64,000 nt of DNA. It comes from Brachyhypopomus gauderio (Eukaryota; Chordata; Actinopteri; Gymnotiformes; Hypopomidae). The stretch is taken from the NCBI RefSeq assembly GCF_052324685.1, contig NW_027506980.1, forward strand, positions 248,001 through 312,000. Reading direction: 5' to 3'. Positions 50,213 to 60,643 of this stretch are shown here, one piece after another. A model generated the notes under the pieces. It did not search any database. It saw nothing but the letters and a program-made list of their open reading frames with translations, and was not told where the DNA came from. How positions within the stretch are numbered: the first letter of the stretch is position 1; every line of letters starts with the position of its first letter. The translations under genes were made by a program, and so were the position numbers.

Positions 50213-51446
50213 TCGTATATTGCATAAGTTTCGTTCCCCACCTCAAATTAAGTTCCATTTATGTAGTGAATTGTGAACTTGAGAATAAACCTCCGCCGCT
50301 GTGGTTAATGTTCATGCACTGTTTGAACAATATTTATTAATTACAGCCAGGTTTTGGAGGTTGTAGAACACAGCTACAGGCCAACAACGGGTGCATCCCG
50401 TCTCTCTTTAGCGTATATTGCATAAGTTTCGTTCACCACCTCAAATTAAGTTCCATTTATGTAGTGAATTGTGAACTTGAGAATAAACCTCCACCGCTGT
50501 GGTTAATGTTCATGCACTGTTTGAACAATATTTATTAATTACAGCCAGGTTTTGGAGGTTGTAGAACACAGCTACAGGCCAACAACGGGTGCATCCCGTC
50601 TCTCTTTAGCGTATATTGCATAAGTTTCGTTCCCCACCTCAAATTAAGTTACATTTATGTAGTGAATTGTGAACTTGAGAATAAACCTCCACCGCTGTGG
50701 TTAATGTTCATGCACTGTTTGAACAATATTTATTAATTACAGCCAGGTTTTGGAGGTTGTAGAACACAGCTACAGGCCAACAACGGGTGCATCCCGTCTC
50801 TCTTTAGCGTATATTGCATAAGTTTCGTTCCCCACCTCAAATTAAGTTACATTTATGTAGTGAATTGTGAACTTGAGAATAAACCTCCACCGCTGTGGTT
50901 AATGTTCATGCACTGTTTGAACAATATTTATTAATTACAGCCAGGTTTTGGAGGTTGTAGAACACAGCTACAGGCCAACAACGGGTGCATCCCATCTCTC
51001 TTTAGCGTATATTGAATAAGTTTCGTTCCCCACCTCAAATTAAGTTCCATTTATGTAGTGAATTGTGAACTTGAGAATAAACCTCCACCGCTGTGGTTAA
51101 TGTTCATGCACTGTTTGAACAATATTTATTAATTACAGCCAGGTTTTGGAGGTTGTAGAACACAGCTACAGGCCAACAACGGGTGCATCCCGTCTCTCTT
51201 TAGCGTATATTGCATAAGTTTCGTTCCCCACCTCAAATTAAGTTACATTTATGTAGTGAATTGTGAACTTGAGAATAAACCTCCACCGCTGTGGTTAATG
51301 TTCATGCACTGTTTGAACAATATTTATTAATTACAGCCAGGTTTTGGAGGTTGTAGAACACAGCTACAGGCCAACAACGGGTGCATCCCGTCTCTCTTTA
51401 GCGTATATTGCATAAGTTTCGTTCACCACCTCAAATTAAGTTCCCT
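50213..51446. repeat. 198-bp tandem repeat containing decayed transposase-gene fragments
   Basis: The string GCGTATATTG (TCGTATATTG in the first copy) starts at 50213, 50411, 50609, 50807, 51005, 51203 and 51401: six full 198-bp units and a 46-bp remnant. About 122 bp of each unit aligns with 51701..51827 in the transposase gene (residues about 424-465). For example, the stretch around ttcatgcactgtttgaacaa is identical in both. The repeat copy is 5 bases shorter there and so is frameshifted; read on the minus strand it still gives WPVAVFYNL. The other part of the unit has no match in the gene. Units differ from one another by very few bases. Confidence 0.9.
51323..51328 (-). promoter_or_regulatory. 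Candidate polyadenylation signal (AATAAA) for the transposase
   Basis: This is the first AATAAA on the minus strand past the transposase stop, about 150 bases downstream and inside the last 198-bp repeat unit. The same hexamer recurs in each of the other repeat units. Confidence 0.5.
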
Positions 51447-51478
51447 TTGTTTTGATTTGTGTGTCAGCTTCACACAAC

Positions 51479-53095
51479 TCAACATTCAAAACACAGCTTA
51501 GGTGCAGTCTTTGCACATTTGCCACAGACCAGTCGCTTACATGTCTGGCAGATGTCATACGTTTTGTTCCCTGAACATCTGCCGACTTGGCATTGTTTTC
51601 TTTTTGAGGGCGGGCAAGGAGCTTCAGGTAAAATTCGCTTTTGTGCCACTGCCCTAGCCGCTTTCGCCATTTTCTGCTGTGCACACAGCTCCTTTACCAA
51701 CTCGAGAATAAACCTTCGTCTGCTCAGGTTAACGTTCATGCACTGTTTGAACAATATATGTGCATTTATTGCAGCCAGGTCTAGGAGGTTGTAGAAAACC
51801 GCGACAGGCCAACGACGGGTGCCTCCCTTCACCGAATACAGTCGTGCCATTTGATCCATAACATCAACGCCACATTTAGTCGTGTTGTAATATGAAACAG
51901 TTTCAGGCAGTTTCTTTGCGCCATTATCAATTGAAACTGTCTGATGCATTGAGCTCAGGATGCATACATTTTTTTTAGGTTTTGCCTGGTAAATCGTTAG
52001 AGTTATTTTTCCAGCCCACAACACCTTGGTGGAAAATCTTTCAGACTGTGCCTGTGTACATGGGGGCATCTCACGTCTCATTTTATTCATCGTACCAACA
52101 ATAGTGGTTTTGTTCGCCAAAAGGGTGTTTGCAAGTGCCAATGAAGTGAAGAAATTGTCAGTCGTTACATTTCTTCCTTTACCCATGAAAGGCTCCATCA
52201 AACGCAACACAATATTTTCAGACAACCGTTGACCAGCCGGCCTGCTTTCATCTTTCCCTAGATAGGGAATGGCGTTCAACATATATTTTGTTTCAACATC
52301 AGCGGCCACCCAGAACTTAATCCCAAATTTATCGGGTTTATTGGCCATGTACTGAGTGAAACGACAGCGAGCTTTAGTTGGGAACAGTTGCTCATCAACA
52401 GTTATGTTCTCACCGGGCGTGTAAGAAGCAATGCTGTTTTTCACAAATTTATCAAATATCTCCGAGATCATAGCAAATTTATCAGTCGCAAGGCGGGCAG
52501 CCCTTGTGCTCTTGTCATCAAAGCGCAGATAGCGCATGATATCTCTGAATGTCTGTCTAGACATTGTCTCTTTGAAAATGGGATTTCCTAAGTCAGCAGA
52601 CCAGTATTCATCAAGTTTCATGCTTTTACCGGCTGTTATACCTCTCAAATAAACGAGACCCACAAATGCTTTCAGTTCGTCAGCTGTTAGTTTGAACTGA
52701 GCATTATTTCGTTCAGCCTCTGCCTCTGTGTATTTCAGAATTGCGCCCCACATTTCTGTGTCAATCAAACACAGTAAGCTGGTCAGTGGACTTTTAATTT
52801 TGTCCTTGGCATAACACGTAGGCCCTGGGGTTTCTCTCACAATATTGCACTCTTGTGCTCTACCCCGAGGTTTGCCAGCAGTTTCAAACCACACCGTACC
52901 GTCTTTGGCCTGAAATGAGTCACCACCACACTCAGTTTCAGAGTCCGATTCTGAATCAGATTCAAGATTCAGATCCATTTCACTTTCGCCCTCTCCATCC
53001 GACACCTCACATTGTTCGCCCTCCGATTCCATCTCATCAATATTGCACAGCATGTCCAGCACTTGCTTTGGGGTGTACATGATTCTCTGTGCCAT
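51479..53095 (-). CDS. piggyBac-family transposase, intact, 538 aa
   Basis: It catalyses cut-and-paste movement of TTAA-flanked elements in the nucleus. An acidic, serine-rich N-terminus (about residues 20-60) precedes the RNase H-like catalytic region (about 105-455). The three catalytic aspartates of the family are present: D234 in TVDEQ, D313 in TTDNFF and D411 in GVDVMDQ, with D414 beside the last. The conserved Trp in TRRWP (W429) follows. The C-terminus is a cysteine-rich zinc-binding domain (C502, C507, C516, C519, C524, C527, C535, C538) of the type that binds the transposon ends. The length is normal for the family and there are no internal stops or introns. The start ATG has a strong context (A at -3, G at +4). 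It lies wholly inside the TTAA-flanked element. The 42-bp repeat abuts its start and the 198-bp repeat abuts its stop. A domesticated PGBD gene is unlikely, given the intact transposon ends. Confidence 0.95.
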   Translation of the reverse strand: MAQRIMYTPKQVLDMLCNIDEMESEGEQCEVSDGEGESEMDLNLESDSESDSETECGGDSFQAKDGTVWFETAGKPRGRAQECNIVRETPGPTCYAKDKIKSPLTSLLCLIDTEMWGAILKYTEAEAERNNAQFKLTADELKAFVGLVYLRGITAGKSMKLDEYWSADLGNPIFKETMSRQTFRDIMRYLRFDDKSTRAARLATDKFAMISEIFDKFVKNSIASYTPGENITVDEQLFPTKARCRFTQYMANKPDKFGIKFWVAADVETKYMLNAIPYLGKDESRPAGQRLSENIVLRLMEPFMGKGRNVTTDNFFTSLALANTLLANKTTIVGTMNKMRREMPPCTQAQSERFSTKVLWAGKITLTIYQAKPKKNVCILSSMHQTVSIDNGAKKLPETVSYYNTTKCGVDVMDQMARLYSVKGGTRRWPVAVFYNLLDLAAINAHILFKQCMNVNLSRRRFILELVKELCAQQKMAKAARAVAQKRILPEAPCPPSKRKQCQVGRCSGNKTYDICQTCKRLVCGKCAKTAPKLCFEC

Positions 53096-53120
53096 TTTTA
53101 TAATGCACTATGCAACCTTT

Positions 53121-53498
53121 CAAACGCCCAAACCGAGGAGTCACGCAAACTGTGTTGCTGTTCGATCACCCAAACCGAGCTTTCAAGCAAACTGTGTTGC
53201 TGTTCAATCACCCAAACCGAGCTTTCAAGCAAACTGTGTTGCTGTTCAAACGCCCAAACCGAGGAGTCACGCAAACTATGTTGCTGTTCAAACGCCAAAA
53301 CCGAGCTTTCAAGCAAACTGTGTTGCTGTTCGATCGCCCAAACCGAGCTTTCAAGCAAACTGTGTTGCTGTTCAAACGCCCAAACCGAGGAGTCACGCAA
53401 ACTATGTTGCTGTTCAAACGCCAAAACCGAGCTTTCAAGCAAACTGTGTTGCTGTTCGATCGCCCAAGCAGAGTTTTCACTCAAACTGTGTAGCCGCG
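53121..53498. repeat. 42-bp tandem repeat, nine copies in A-B-B order
   Basis: GCTGTTC recurs every 42 bp from 53157 to 53451. Two unit types alternate: A has gaggagtcacg and B has gagctttcaag, in the order A-B-B three times, so there is also a 126-bp period. The last copy is diverged. It begins 25 bp upstream of the transposase ATG and so lies in its 5' leader or promoter. Because 42 is a multiple of three and the unit has no stops in several frames, long open frames appear on both strands. Confidence 0.92.
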
Positions 53499-54278
53499 TC
53501 CCGACGAATTTATAGCTCACGTTGCCTCATGAATGCTATTGTGAATAAAGTGTTCATAACAGCACCGCCCATGCCATCATCTCAGTTTCGCTCGCAAAGG
53601 TATGCATTTACATACGTAACTTGCATTCTGCTTAATTCTTTTGTAATGCCAGTGTGTCAAAAGCAGCCATACATAATGTATGTATCTAACAGCTAGCCCT
53701 GGCGAAGAGGGATTATACCCGAGAGATCATTTCTTTGAGATATTGACTTGATAAGTAGGCTAATTACCATTCGCAGAATTCCTGCAAACTACTAAAGCAT
53801 TTATTAGGCAAAGCAAGACGCTCTCACGGTTTGAAAACCATTGATGTAAACTTATATATAGTATATATTAAATAATATTAATAAATAAAGTATATATTTT
53901 AAGACTTTGGAAAGTGAAACACTTTCACTTTCGTTCAACGGACGAATTCCGTTTTGTCTTTACACAATAATCAGTTTGAACTTTGAATAATTTAGTTTTG
54001 AAAACTATTGATCTTTATTTAGTTATACTAAATATTAAATGACATACGAATCTTTGCGACACCCGCTGGCAGAAAAGAGAATCACAGTCTTGAAGTGTAG
54101 GCGACGACGACAATATTACAGAGATACGAGCGAAATCGATTGAAACTAGCATGTGCAGGGTTTCTTTTAACAATGTAAAAATACTAGTTTATTAAAAGGA
54201 CAATTCTGGGAAAAGTCATGAAAGGAGGGTTCTGAAATTGGATCCAGTGCAAAGATATTATTATTTTTTGTGCTACTG
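53499..54278. other. Transposon right interior upstream of the transposase, no gene seen
   Basis: AT-rich sequence. A small inverted repeat, GAAAGTG-AAA-CACTTTC, lies at 53910..53926. A promoter for the transposase may lie here but none is recognisable with confidence. Confidence 0.65.
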
Positions 54279-54369
54279 CGGTCAAGTGACCGGTGCTCGG
54301 CGCTTCTAGGTATAATTAGGTCGACCAGAGGCGGCGCTTCTAGTAGACGTCACAGCGGTCAAATGACCG
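54279..54369. repeat. Right subterminal hairpins and motif repeats
   Basis: CGGTCAAGTGACCG (54279..54292) and CGGTCAAATGACCG (54356..54369) are near-perfect palindromes. Between them are two inverted copies of the terminal motif, GGCGCTTCTAG, at 54299..54309 and 54333..54343. Confidence 0.82.
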
Positions 54370-54376
54370 GAGCTTT

Positions 54377-54389
54377 GGCGCTTCTAGTG
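54377..54389 (-). repeat. Right terminal inverted repeat
   Basis: GGCGCTTCTAGTG, exact complement of the left end. Confidence 0.95.
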
Positions 54390-54393
54390 TTAA
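54390..54393. repeat. TTAA target-site duplication, right copy
   Basis: Array sequence resumes with gctgccttcag. Confidence 0.97.
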
Positions 54394-54847
54394 GCTGCCT
54401 TCAGCTGATGTACTCAGACTAAAGGGAAACACTTTAAATCCCAAGGTGAAATGCACATGCTCAAAATTTTATCAGGACAGAGTACATGTTTTACTTTGAT
54501 ATTAAGAGCGATCACTAGATTGTCTTCCAGTAAATTAATGTTTTCTTCCGCTACAAAACGTTTTTCAACAACTATAAAGAGGTTATGCAACGAAACTGAG
54601 CTGAGATGTCAAGTGCCTTTAATGGTACATTTTTGACCCCACTTCAAATGCTGCTGTTACCTGACCAGTTCGATTGTTAGTTTGCCAGATTCTCAATCTC
54701 TGGGATGTGAGATCATGCACCAGGTTTAGTGAATGTTTAAGGGTGAAGGTCTTTAGTTTCTGCACAAATTCCACAAACATAGCTCAGGTCCTGCTCAACA
54801 TGTCAACATGTGGCGACAGCAAGTGCCTTTGGGGTCCTACAAAAATC

Positions 54848-54920
54848 GCCCGGCTAGCTCAGTCGGTAGAGCATGAGACTCTTAATCTCAGGGTCGTGGG
54901 TTCGAGCCCCACGTTGGGCG
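54848..54920 (+). tRNA. tRNA-Lys(CTT), unit 35
   Basis: Consensus gene body; upstream marker C. A private 1-bp deletion near 54560 lies in the spacer before it. Confidence 0.96.
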
Positions 54921-55009
54921 AGAGGCTGATTTGTTTGAGTGAAATGTTGAAATTTAGTTAATCTGTTTGCACAAAATACGTCTAAAAAAGAAGAGAAAGG
55001 AACATACAT

Positions 55010-55036
55010 CGTCCCTGGGTGGGCTCAAACCACCAT

Positions 55037-55077
<41 letters not shown>

Positions 55078-55083
55078 AGAGAC
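55010..55083 (-). tRNA. tRNA-Asn(GTT)-like, unit 36, C56T variant, probably impaired
   Basis: A private plus-strand G to A at 55027 makes base 56 T (B box GGTTTGAGCCC). It hits the same position as the C56G change of the Lys genes. It is the only such Asn copy seen and the first Asn gene after the transposon. Confidence 0.92.
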
Positions 55084-56237
55084 CAGATGCTGCTGTGCTT
55101 ACATAGTTCTTCCTCAAAAGAAAAACCCAACAAGCACATTCCTCCTGTTTGCTGGCTTTTGATGAAATGAGCCAATGCATAAAGGATGCAACATCAATGT
55201 CACTCACACTTTTCTGCTAGCTTGTCTAAAATTCGCCCTTCCTTCAATTTCTCACTTGTCAAGACCTGCAGGTCTTCAAACAAAAGGTCAGTTTGTAGAC
55301 CCTTTTCCTGTCAAAGTTTTGATCCTTTTGTCCACCAGTCATCGGAATGTGTATGATTTTCACCAGTTTACACAGTGTAGCTCCCTTGCCTTCAGTTGCA
55401 GGGTTATGTCCTCTTAGATAAGACGCTTTTGAAATTATTTGTGAAAATGCACCCAAAACCTATTCAAAACAGATTTGATGGAAGCACTGCAGGAGCTGCT
55501 CCAAGACGCATTTTGTCCAGAAAATGTGCTATCATGAATGCATCCATATCACCAACACACATTTACAAACCAAACCATAGGCAATAAAATACATGAGTAA
55601 ACTGATTTGTGGACCTTTGTGGCACTTGGTACTGCTGAGATCAGGATCATTACAGAGTTCAGCAATTATTTTCCCAACTAGGTCATTGATACATTGGAAT
55701 CCCCAATGTTTTCTGGAACAGAATAGGCTATGCCTTTCGGATGAGAATAAAAAAAGACTTCAAGAACCAAAAAAGAAGTTAAGCTGCCTTCAGCTGATGT
55801 ACTCAGACTAAAGGGAAACACTTTAAATCCCAAGGTGAAATGCACATGCTCAAAATTTTATCAGGACAGAGTACATGTTTTACTTTGATATTAAGAGCGA
55901 TCACTGGATTGTCTTCCAGTAAATTATAGTTTTCTTCCGCTACAAAACGTTTTTTCAACAACTATAAAGAGGCTATGCAATGAAACTGAGCTGAGATGTC
56001 AAGTGCCTTTAATGGTACATTTTTGACCCCACTTCAAATGCTGCTGTTACCTGACCAGTTCGATTGTTAGTTTGCCAGATTCTCAATCTCTGGGATGTGA
56101 GATCATGCACCAGGTTTAGTGAATGTTTAAGGGTGAAGGTCTTTAGTTTCTGCACAAATTCCACAAACATAGCTCAGGTCCTGCTCAACATGTCAACATG
56201 TGGCGACAGCAAGTGCCTTTGGGGTACTACAAAAATC

Positions 56238-56310
56238 GCCCGGCTAGCTCAGTCGGTAGAGCATGAGACTCTTAATCTCAGGGTCGTGGGTTCGAGCCCC
56301 ACGTTGGGCG
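56238..56310 (+). tRNA. tRNA-Lys(CTT), unit 36
   Basis: Consensus gene with upstream marker A. Confidence 0.96.
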
Positions 56311-56399
56311 AGAGGCTGATTTGTTTGAGTGAAATGTTGAAATTTAGTTAATCTGTTTGCACAAAATACGTCTAAAAAAGAAGAGAAAGGAACATACAT

Positions 56400-56426
56400 C
56401 GTCCCTGGGTGGGCTCGAACCACCAT

Positions 56427-56467
<41 letters not shown>

Positions 56468-56473
56468 AGAGAC
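56400..56473 (-). tRNA. tRNA-Asn(GTT), unit 37
   Basis: Consensus copy; gattaaatg marker. The unit resembles unit 12. Confidence 0.96.
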
Positions 56474-57627
56474 CAGATGCTGCTGTGCTTACATAGTTCT
56501 TCCTCAAAAGAAAAACCCAACAAGCACATTCCTCCTGTTTGCTGGCTTTTGATTAAATGAGCCAATGCATAAAGGATGCAACATCAATGTCACTCACACT
56601 TTTCTGCTAGCTTGTCTAAAATTCGCCCTTCCTTCAATTTCTCACTTGTCAAGACCTGCAGGTCTTCAAACAAAAGGTCAGTTTGTAGACCCTTTTCCTG
56701 TCAAAGTTTTGATCCTTTTGTCCACCAGTCATCGGAATGTGTATGATTTTCACCAGTTTACACAGTGTAGCTCCCTTGCCTTCAGTTGCAGGGTTATGTC
56801 CTCTTAGATAAGACGCTTTTGAAATTATTTGTGAAAATGCACCCAAAACCTATTCAAAACAGATTTGATGGAAGCACTGCAGGAGCTGCTCCAAGACGCA
56901 TTTTGTCCAGAAAATGTGCTATCATGAATGCATCCATATCACCAACACACATTTACAAACCAAACCATAGGCAATAAAATACATGAGTAAACTGATTTGT
57001 GGACCTTTGTGGCACTTGGTACTGCTGAGATCAGGATCATTACAGAGTTCAGCAATTATTTTCCCAACTAGGTCATTGATACATTGGAATCCCCAATGTT
57101 TTCTGGAACAGAATAGGCTATGCCTTTCGGATGAGAATAAAAAAAGACTTCAAGAACCAAAAAAGAAGTTAAGCTGCCTTCAGCTGATGTACTCAGACTA
57201 AAGGGAAACACTTTAAATCCCAAGGTGAAATGCACATGCTCAAAATTTTATCAGGACAGAGTACATGTTTTACTTTGATATTAAGAGCGATCACTAGATT
57301 GTCTTCCAGTAAATTAATGTTTTCTTCCGCTACAAAACGTTTTTTCAACAACTATAAAGAGGCTATGCAACGAAACTGAGCTGAGATGTCAAGTGCCTTT
57401 AATGGTACATTTTTGACCCCACTTCAAATGCTGCTGTTACCTGACCAGTTCGATTGTTAGTTTGCCAGATTCTCAATCTCTGGGATGTGAGATCATGCAC
57501 CAGGTTTAGTGAATGTTTAAGGGTGAAGGTCTTTAGTTTCTGCACAAATTCCACAAACATAGCTCAGGTCCTGCTCAACATGTCAACATGTGGCGACAGC
57601 AAGTGCCTTTGGGGTCCTACAAAAATC

Positions 57628-57700
57628 GCCCGGCTAGCTCAGTCGGTAGAGCATGAGACTCTTAATCTCAGGGTCGTGGGTTCGAGCCCCACGTTGGGCG
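57628..57700 (+). tRNA. tRNA-Lys(CTT), unit 37
   Basis: Consensus copy; upstream marker C. Confidence 0.96.
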
Positions 57701-57789
57701 AGAGGCTGATTTGTTTGAGTGAAATGTTGAAATTTAGTTAATCTGTTTGCACAAAATACGTCTAAAAAAGAAGAGAAAGGAACATACAT

Positions 57790-57816
57790 CTTCCCTGAGT
57801 GGGCTCGAACCACCAT

Positions 57817-57857
<41 letters not shown>

Positions 57858-57863
57858 AGAGAC
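57790..57863 (-). tRNA. tRNA-Asn(GTT), unit 38, C72A + C65T variant
   Basis: Unit 10 class; changes at 57791 and 57798. The unit shares the aaatgaatg spacer change with unit 13. Confidence 0.92.
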
Positions 57864-59017
57864 CAGATGCTGCTGTGCTTACATAGTTCTTCCTCAAAAG
57901 AAAAACCCAACAAGCACATTCCTCCTGTTTGCTGGCTTTTGATGAAATGAGCCAATGCATAAAGGATGCAACATCAATGTCACTCACACTTTTCTGCTAG
58001 CTTGTCTAAAATTCGCCCTTCCTTCAATTTCTCACTTGTCAAGACCTGCAGGTCTTCAAACAAAAGGTCAGTTTGTAGACCCTTTTCCTGTCAAAGTTTT
58101 GATCCTTTTGTCCACCAGTCATCGGAATGTGTATGATTTTCACCAGTTTACACAGAGTAGCTCCCTTGCTTTCAGTTGCAGGGTTATGTCCTCTTAGATA
58201 AGACGCTTTTGAAATTATTTGTGAAAATGCACCCAAAACCTATTCAAAACAGATTTGATGGAAGCACTGCAGGAGCTGCTCCAAGACGCATTTTGTCCAG
58301 AAAATGTGCTATCATGAATGCATCCATATCACCAACACACATTTACAAACCAAACCATAGGCAATAAAATACATGAGTAAACTGATTTGTGGACCTTTGT
58401 GGCACTTGGTACTGCTGAGATCAGGATCATAACAGAGTTCAGCAATTATTTTCCCAACTAGGTCATTGATACATTGGAATCCCCAATGTTTTCTGGAACA
58501 GAATAGGCTATGCCTTTCGGATGAGAATAAAAAAAGACTTCAAGAACCAAAAAAGAAGTTAAGCTGCCTTCAGCTGATGTACTCAGACTAAAGGGAAACA
58601 CTTTAAATCCCAAGGTGAAATGCACATGCTCAAAATTTTATCAGGACAGAGTACATGTTTTACTTTGATATTAAGAGCGATCACTAGATTGTCTTCCAGT
58701 AAATGAATGTTTTCTTCCGCTACAAAACGTTTTTTCAACAACTATAAAGAGGCTATGCAACGAAACTGAGCTGAGATGTCAAGTGCCTTTAATGGTACAT
58801 TTTTGACCCCACTTCAAATGCTGCTGTTACCTGACCAGTTCGATTGTTAGTTTGCCAGATTCTCAATCTCTGGGATGTGAGATCATGCACCAGGTTTAGT
58901 GAATGTTTAAGGGTGAAGGTCTTTAGTTTCTGCACAAATTCCACAAACATAGCTCAGGTCCTGCTCAACATGTCAACATGTGGCGACAGCAAGTGCCTTT
59001 GGGGTCCTACAAAAATC

Positions 59018-59090
59018 GCCCGGCTAGCTCAGTCGGTAGAGCATGAGACTCTTAATCTCAGGGTCGTGGGTTCGAGCCCCACGTTGGGCG
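59018..59090 (+). tRNA. tRNA-Lys(CTT), unit 38
   Basis: Consensus copy; upstream marker C. Confidence 0.96.
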
Positions 59091-59179
59091 AGAGGCTGAT
59101 TTGTTTGAGTGAAATGTTGAAATTTAGTTAATCTGTTTGCACAAAATACGTCTAAAAAAGAAGAGAAAGGAACATACAT

Positions 59180-59206
59180 CGTCCCTGGGTGGGCTCGAAC
59201 CACCAT

Positions 59207-59247
<41 letters not shown>

Positions 59248-59253
59248 AGAGAC
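59180..59253 (-). tRNA. tRNA-Asn(GTT), unit 39
   Basis: Consensus copy. Confidence 0.96.
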
Positions 59254-60407
59254 CAGATGCTGCTGTGCTTACATAGTTCTTCCTCAAAAGAAAAACCCAA
59301 CAAGCACATTCCTCCTGTTTGCTGGCTTTTGATGAAATGAGCCAATGCATAAAGGATGCAACATCAATGTCACTCACACTTTTCTGCTAGCTTGTCTAAA
59401 ATTCGCCCTTCCTTCAATTTCTCACTTGTCAAGACCTGCAGGTCTTCAAACAAAAGGTCAGTTTGTAGACCCTTTTCCTGTCAAAGTTTTGATCCTTTTG
59501 TCCACCAGTCATCGGAATGTGTATGATTTTCACCAGTTTACACAGTGTAGCTCCCTTGCCTTCAGTTGCAGGGTTATGTCCTCTTAGATAAGACGCTTTT
59601 GAAATTATTTGTGAAAATGCACCCAAAACCTATTCAAAACAGATTTGATGGAAGCACTGCAGGAGCTGCTCCAAGACGCATTTTGTCCAGAAAATGTGCT
59701 ATCATGAATGCATCCATATCACCAACACACATTTACAAACCAAACCATAGGCAATAAAATACATGAGTAAACTGATTTGTGGACCTTTGTGGCACTTGGT
59801 ACTGCTGAGATCAGGATCATTACAGAGTTCAGCAATTATTTTCCCAACTAGGTCATTGATACATTGGAATCCCCAATGTTTTCTGGAACAGAATAGGCTA
59901 TGCCTTTCGGATGAGAATAAAAAAAGACTTCAAGAACCAAAAAAGAAGTTAAGCTGCCTTCAGCTGATGTACTCAGACTAAAGGGAAACACTTTAAATCC
60001 CAAGGTGAAATGCACATGCTCAAAATTTTATCAGGACAGAGTACATGTTTTACTTTGATATTAAGAGTGATCAATGGATTGTCTTCCAGTAAATTAATGT
60101 TTTCTTCCGCTACAAAACGTTTTTTCAACAACTATAAAGAGGCTATGCAACGAAACTGAGCTGGGATGTCAAGTGCCTTTAATGGTACCTTTTTGACCCC
60201 ACTTCAAATGCTGCTGTTACCTGACCAGTTCGATTGTTAGTTTGCCAGATTCTCAATCTCTGGGATGTGAGATCATGCACCAGGTTTAGTGAATGTTTAA
60301 GGGTGAAGGTCTTTAATTTCTGCACAAATTCCACAAACATAGCTCAGGTCCTGCTCAACATGTCAACATGTGGCGACAGCAAGTGCCTTTGGGGTCTTAC
60401 TAAAATC

Positions 60408-60480
60408 GCCCGGCTAGCTCAGTCGGTAGAGCATGAGACTCTTAATCTCAGGGTCGTGGGTTCGAGCCCCACGTTGGGCG
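60408..60480 (+). tRNA. tRNA-Lys(CTT), unit 39
   Basis: Consensus gene. The upstream flank is gtcttac with a further private change (actaaaatc for acaaaaatc). Confidence 0.96.
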
Positions 60481-60569
60481 AGAGGCTGATTTGTTTGAGT
60501 GAAATGTTGAAATTTAGTTAATCTGTTTGCACAAAATACGTCTAAAAAAGAAGAGAAAGGAACATACAT

Positions 60570-60596
60570 CGTCCCTGGGTGGGCTCGAACCACCAT

Positions 60597-60637
<41 letters not shown>

Positions 60638-60643
60638 AGAGAC
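60570..60643 (-). tRNA. tRNA-Asn(GTT), unit 40
   Basis: Consensus copy. Confidence 0.96.

Larger units (their letters stand above)
49120..54389 (-). mobile_element. Apparently complete piggyBac-superfamily transposon (5,270 bp)
   Basis: The element sits in unit 35 between duplicated TTAA tetramers. Its ends are a 13-bp perfect inverted repeat (CACTAGAAGCGCC). Both ends also carry further copies of the AGAAGCGC motif and two CGGTC...GACCG hairpins. The interior encodes one intact transposase on the minus strand, flanked by a 198-bp tandem repeat on its 3' side and a 42-bp tandem repeat on its 5' side. TTAA duplication, DDD transposase and C-terminal Cys-rich domain together define the piggyBac superfamily. 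Intact ends and an open frame mean it may be young or still competent; activity is not shown. No other unit in the window has it, so it entered after the surrounding units were amplified. Confidence 0.95.

Noticed and set aside
50213-51446. CRISPR-like array
   Set aside because: Direct repeats are contiguous 198-bp units without short repeats and unique spacers, in a eukaryotic transposon. The 42-bp repeat likewise has no unique spacers.
51459-51794. 111-codon plus-strand frame antisense to the transposase
   Set aside because: Shadow of the conserved transposase coding sequence.
53096-53102. TATAAAA immediately before the transposase ATG (a similar one precedes the ATG in the short element)
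   Set aside because: A TATA box adjoining the start codon would place transcription initiation inside the coding region. More likely it is an A-rich Kozak context.
53098-53520. 140-codon minus-strand frame with 14-residue repeats ending 2 bp before the transposase ATG
   Set aside because: It is also a product of the 42-bp repeat. It is in a different frame from the transposase and ends in TAA, so it is not an N-terminal extension. An upstream reading frame role cannot be excluded, but there is no evidence for it.
53012-53696. Long plus-strand frames (up to 217 codons) with Cys-rich or Lys/Arg-rich repeats
   Set aside because: They arise from the stop-free 42-bp repeat, whose length is a multiple of three; several frames are open at once, which real coding sequence would not show.
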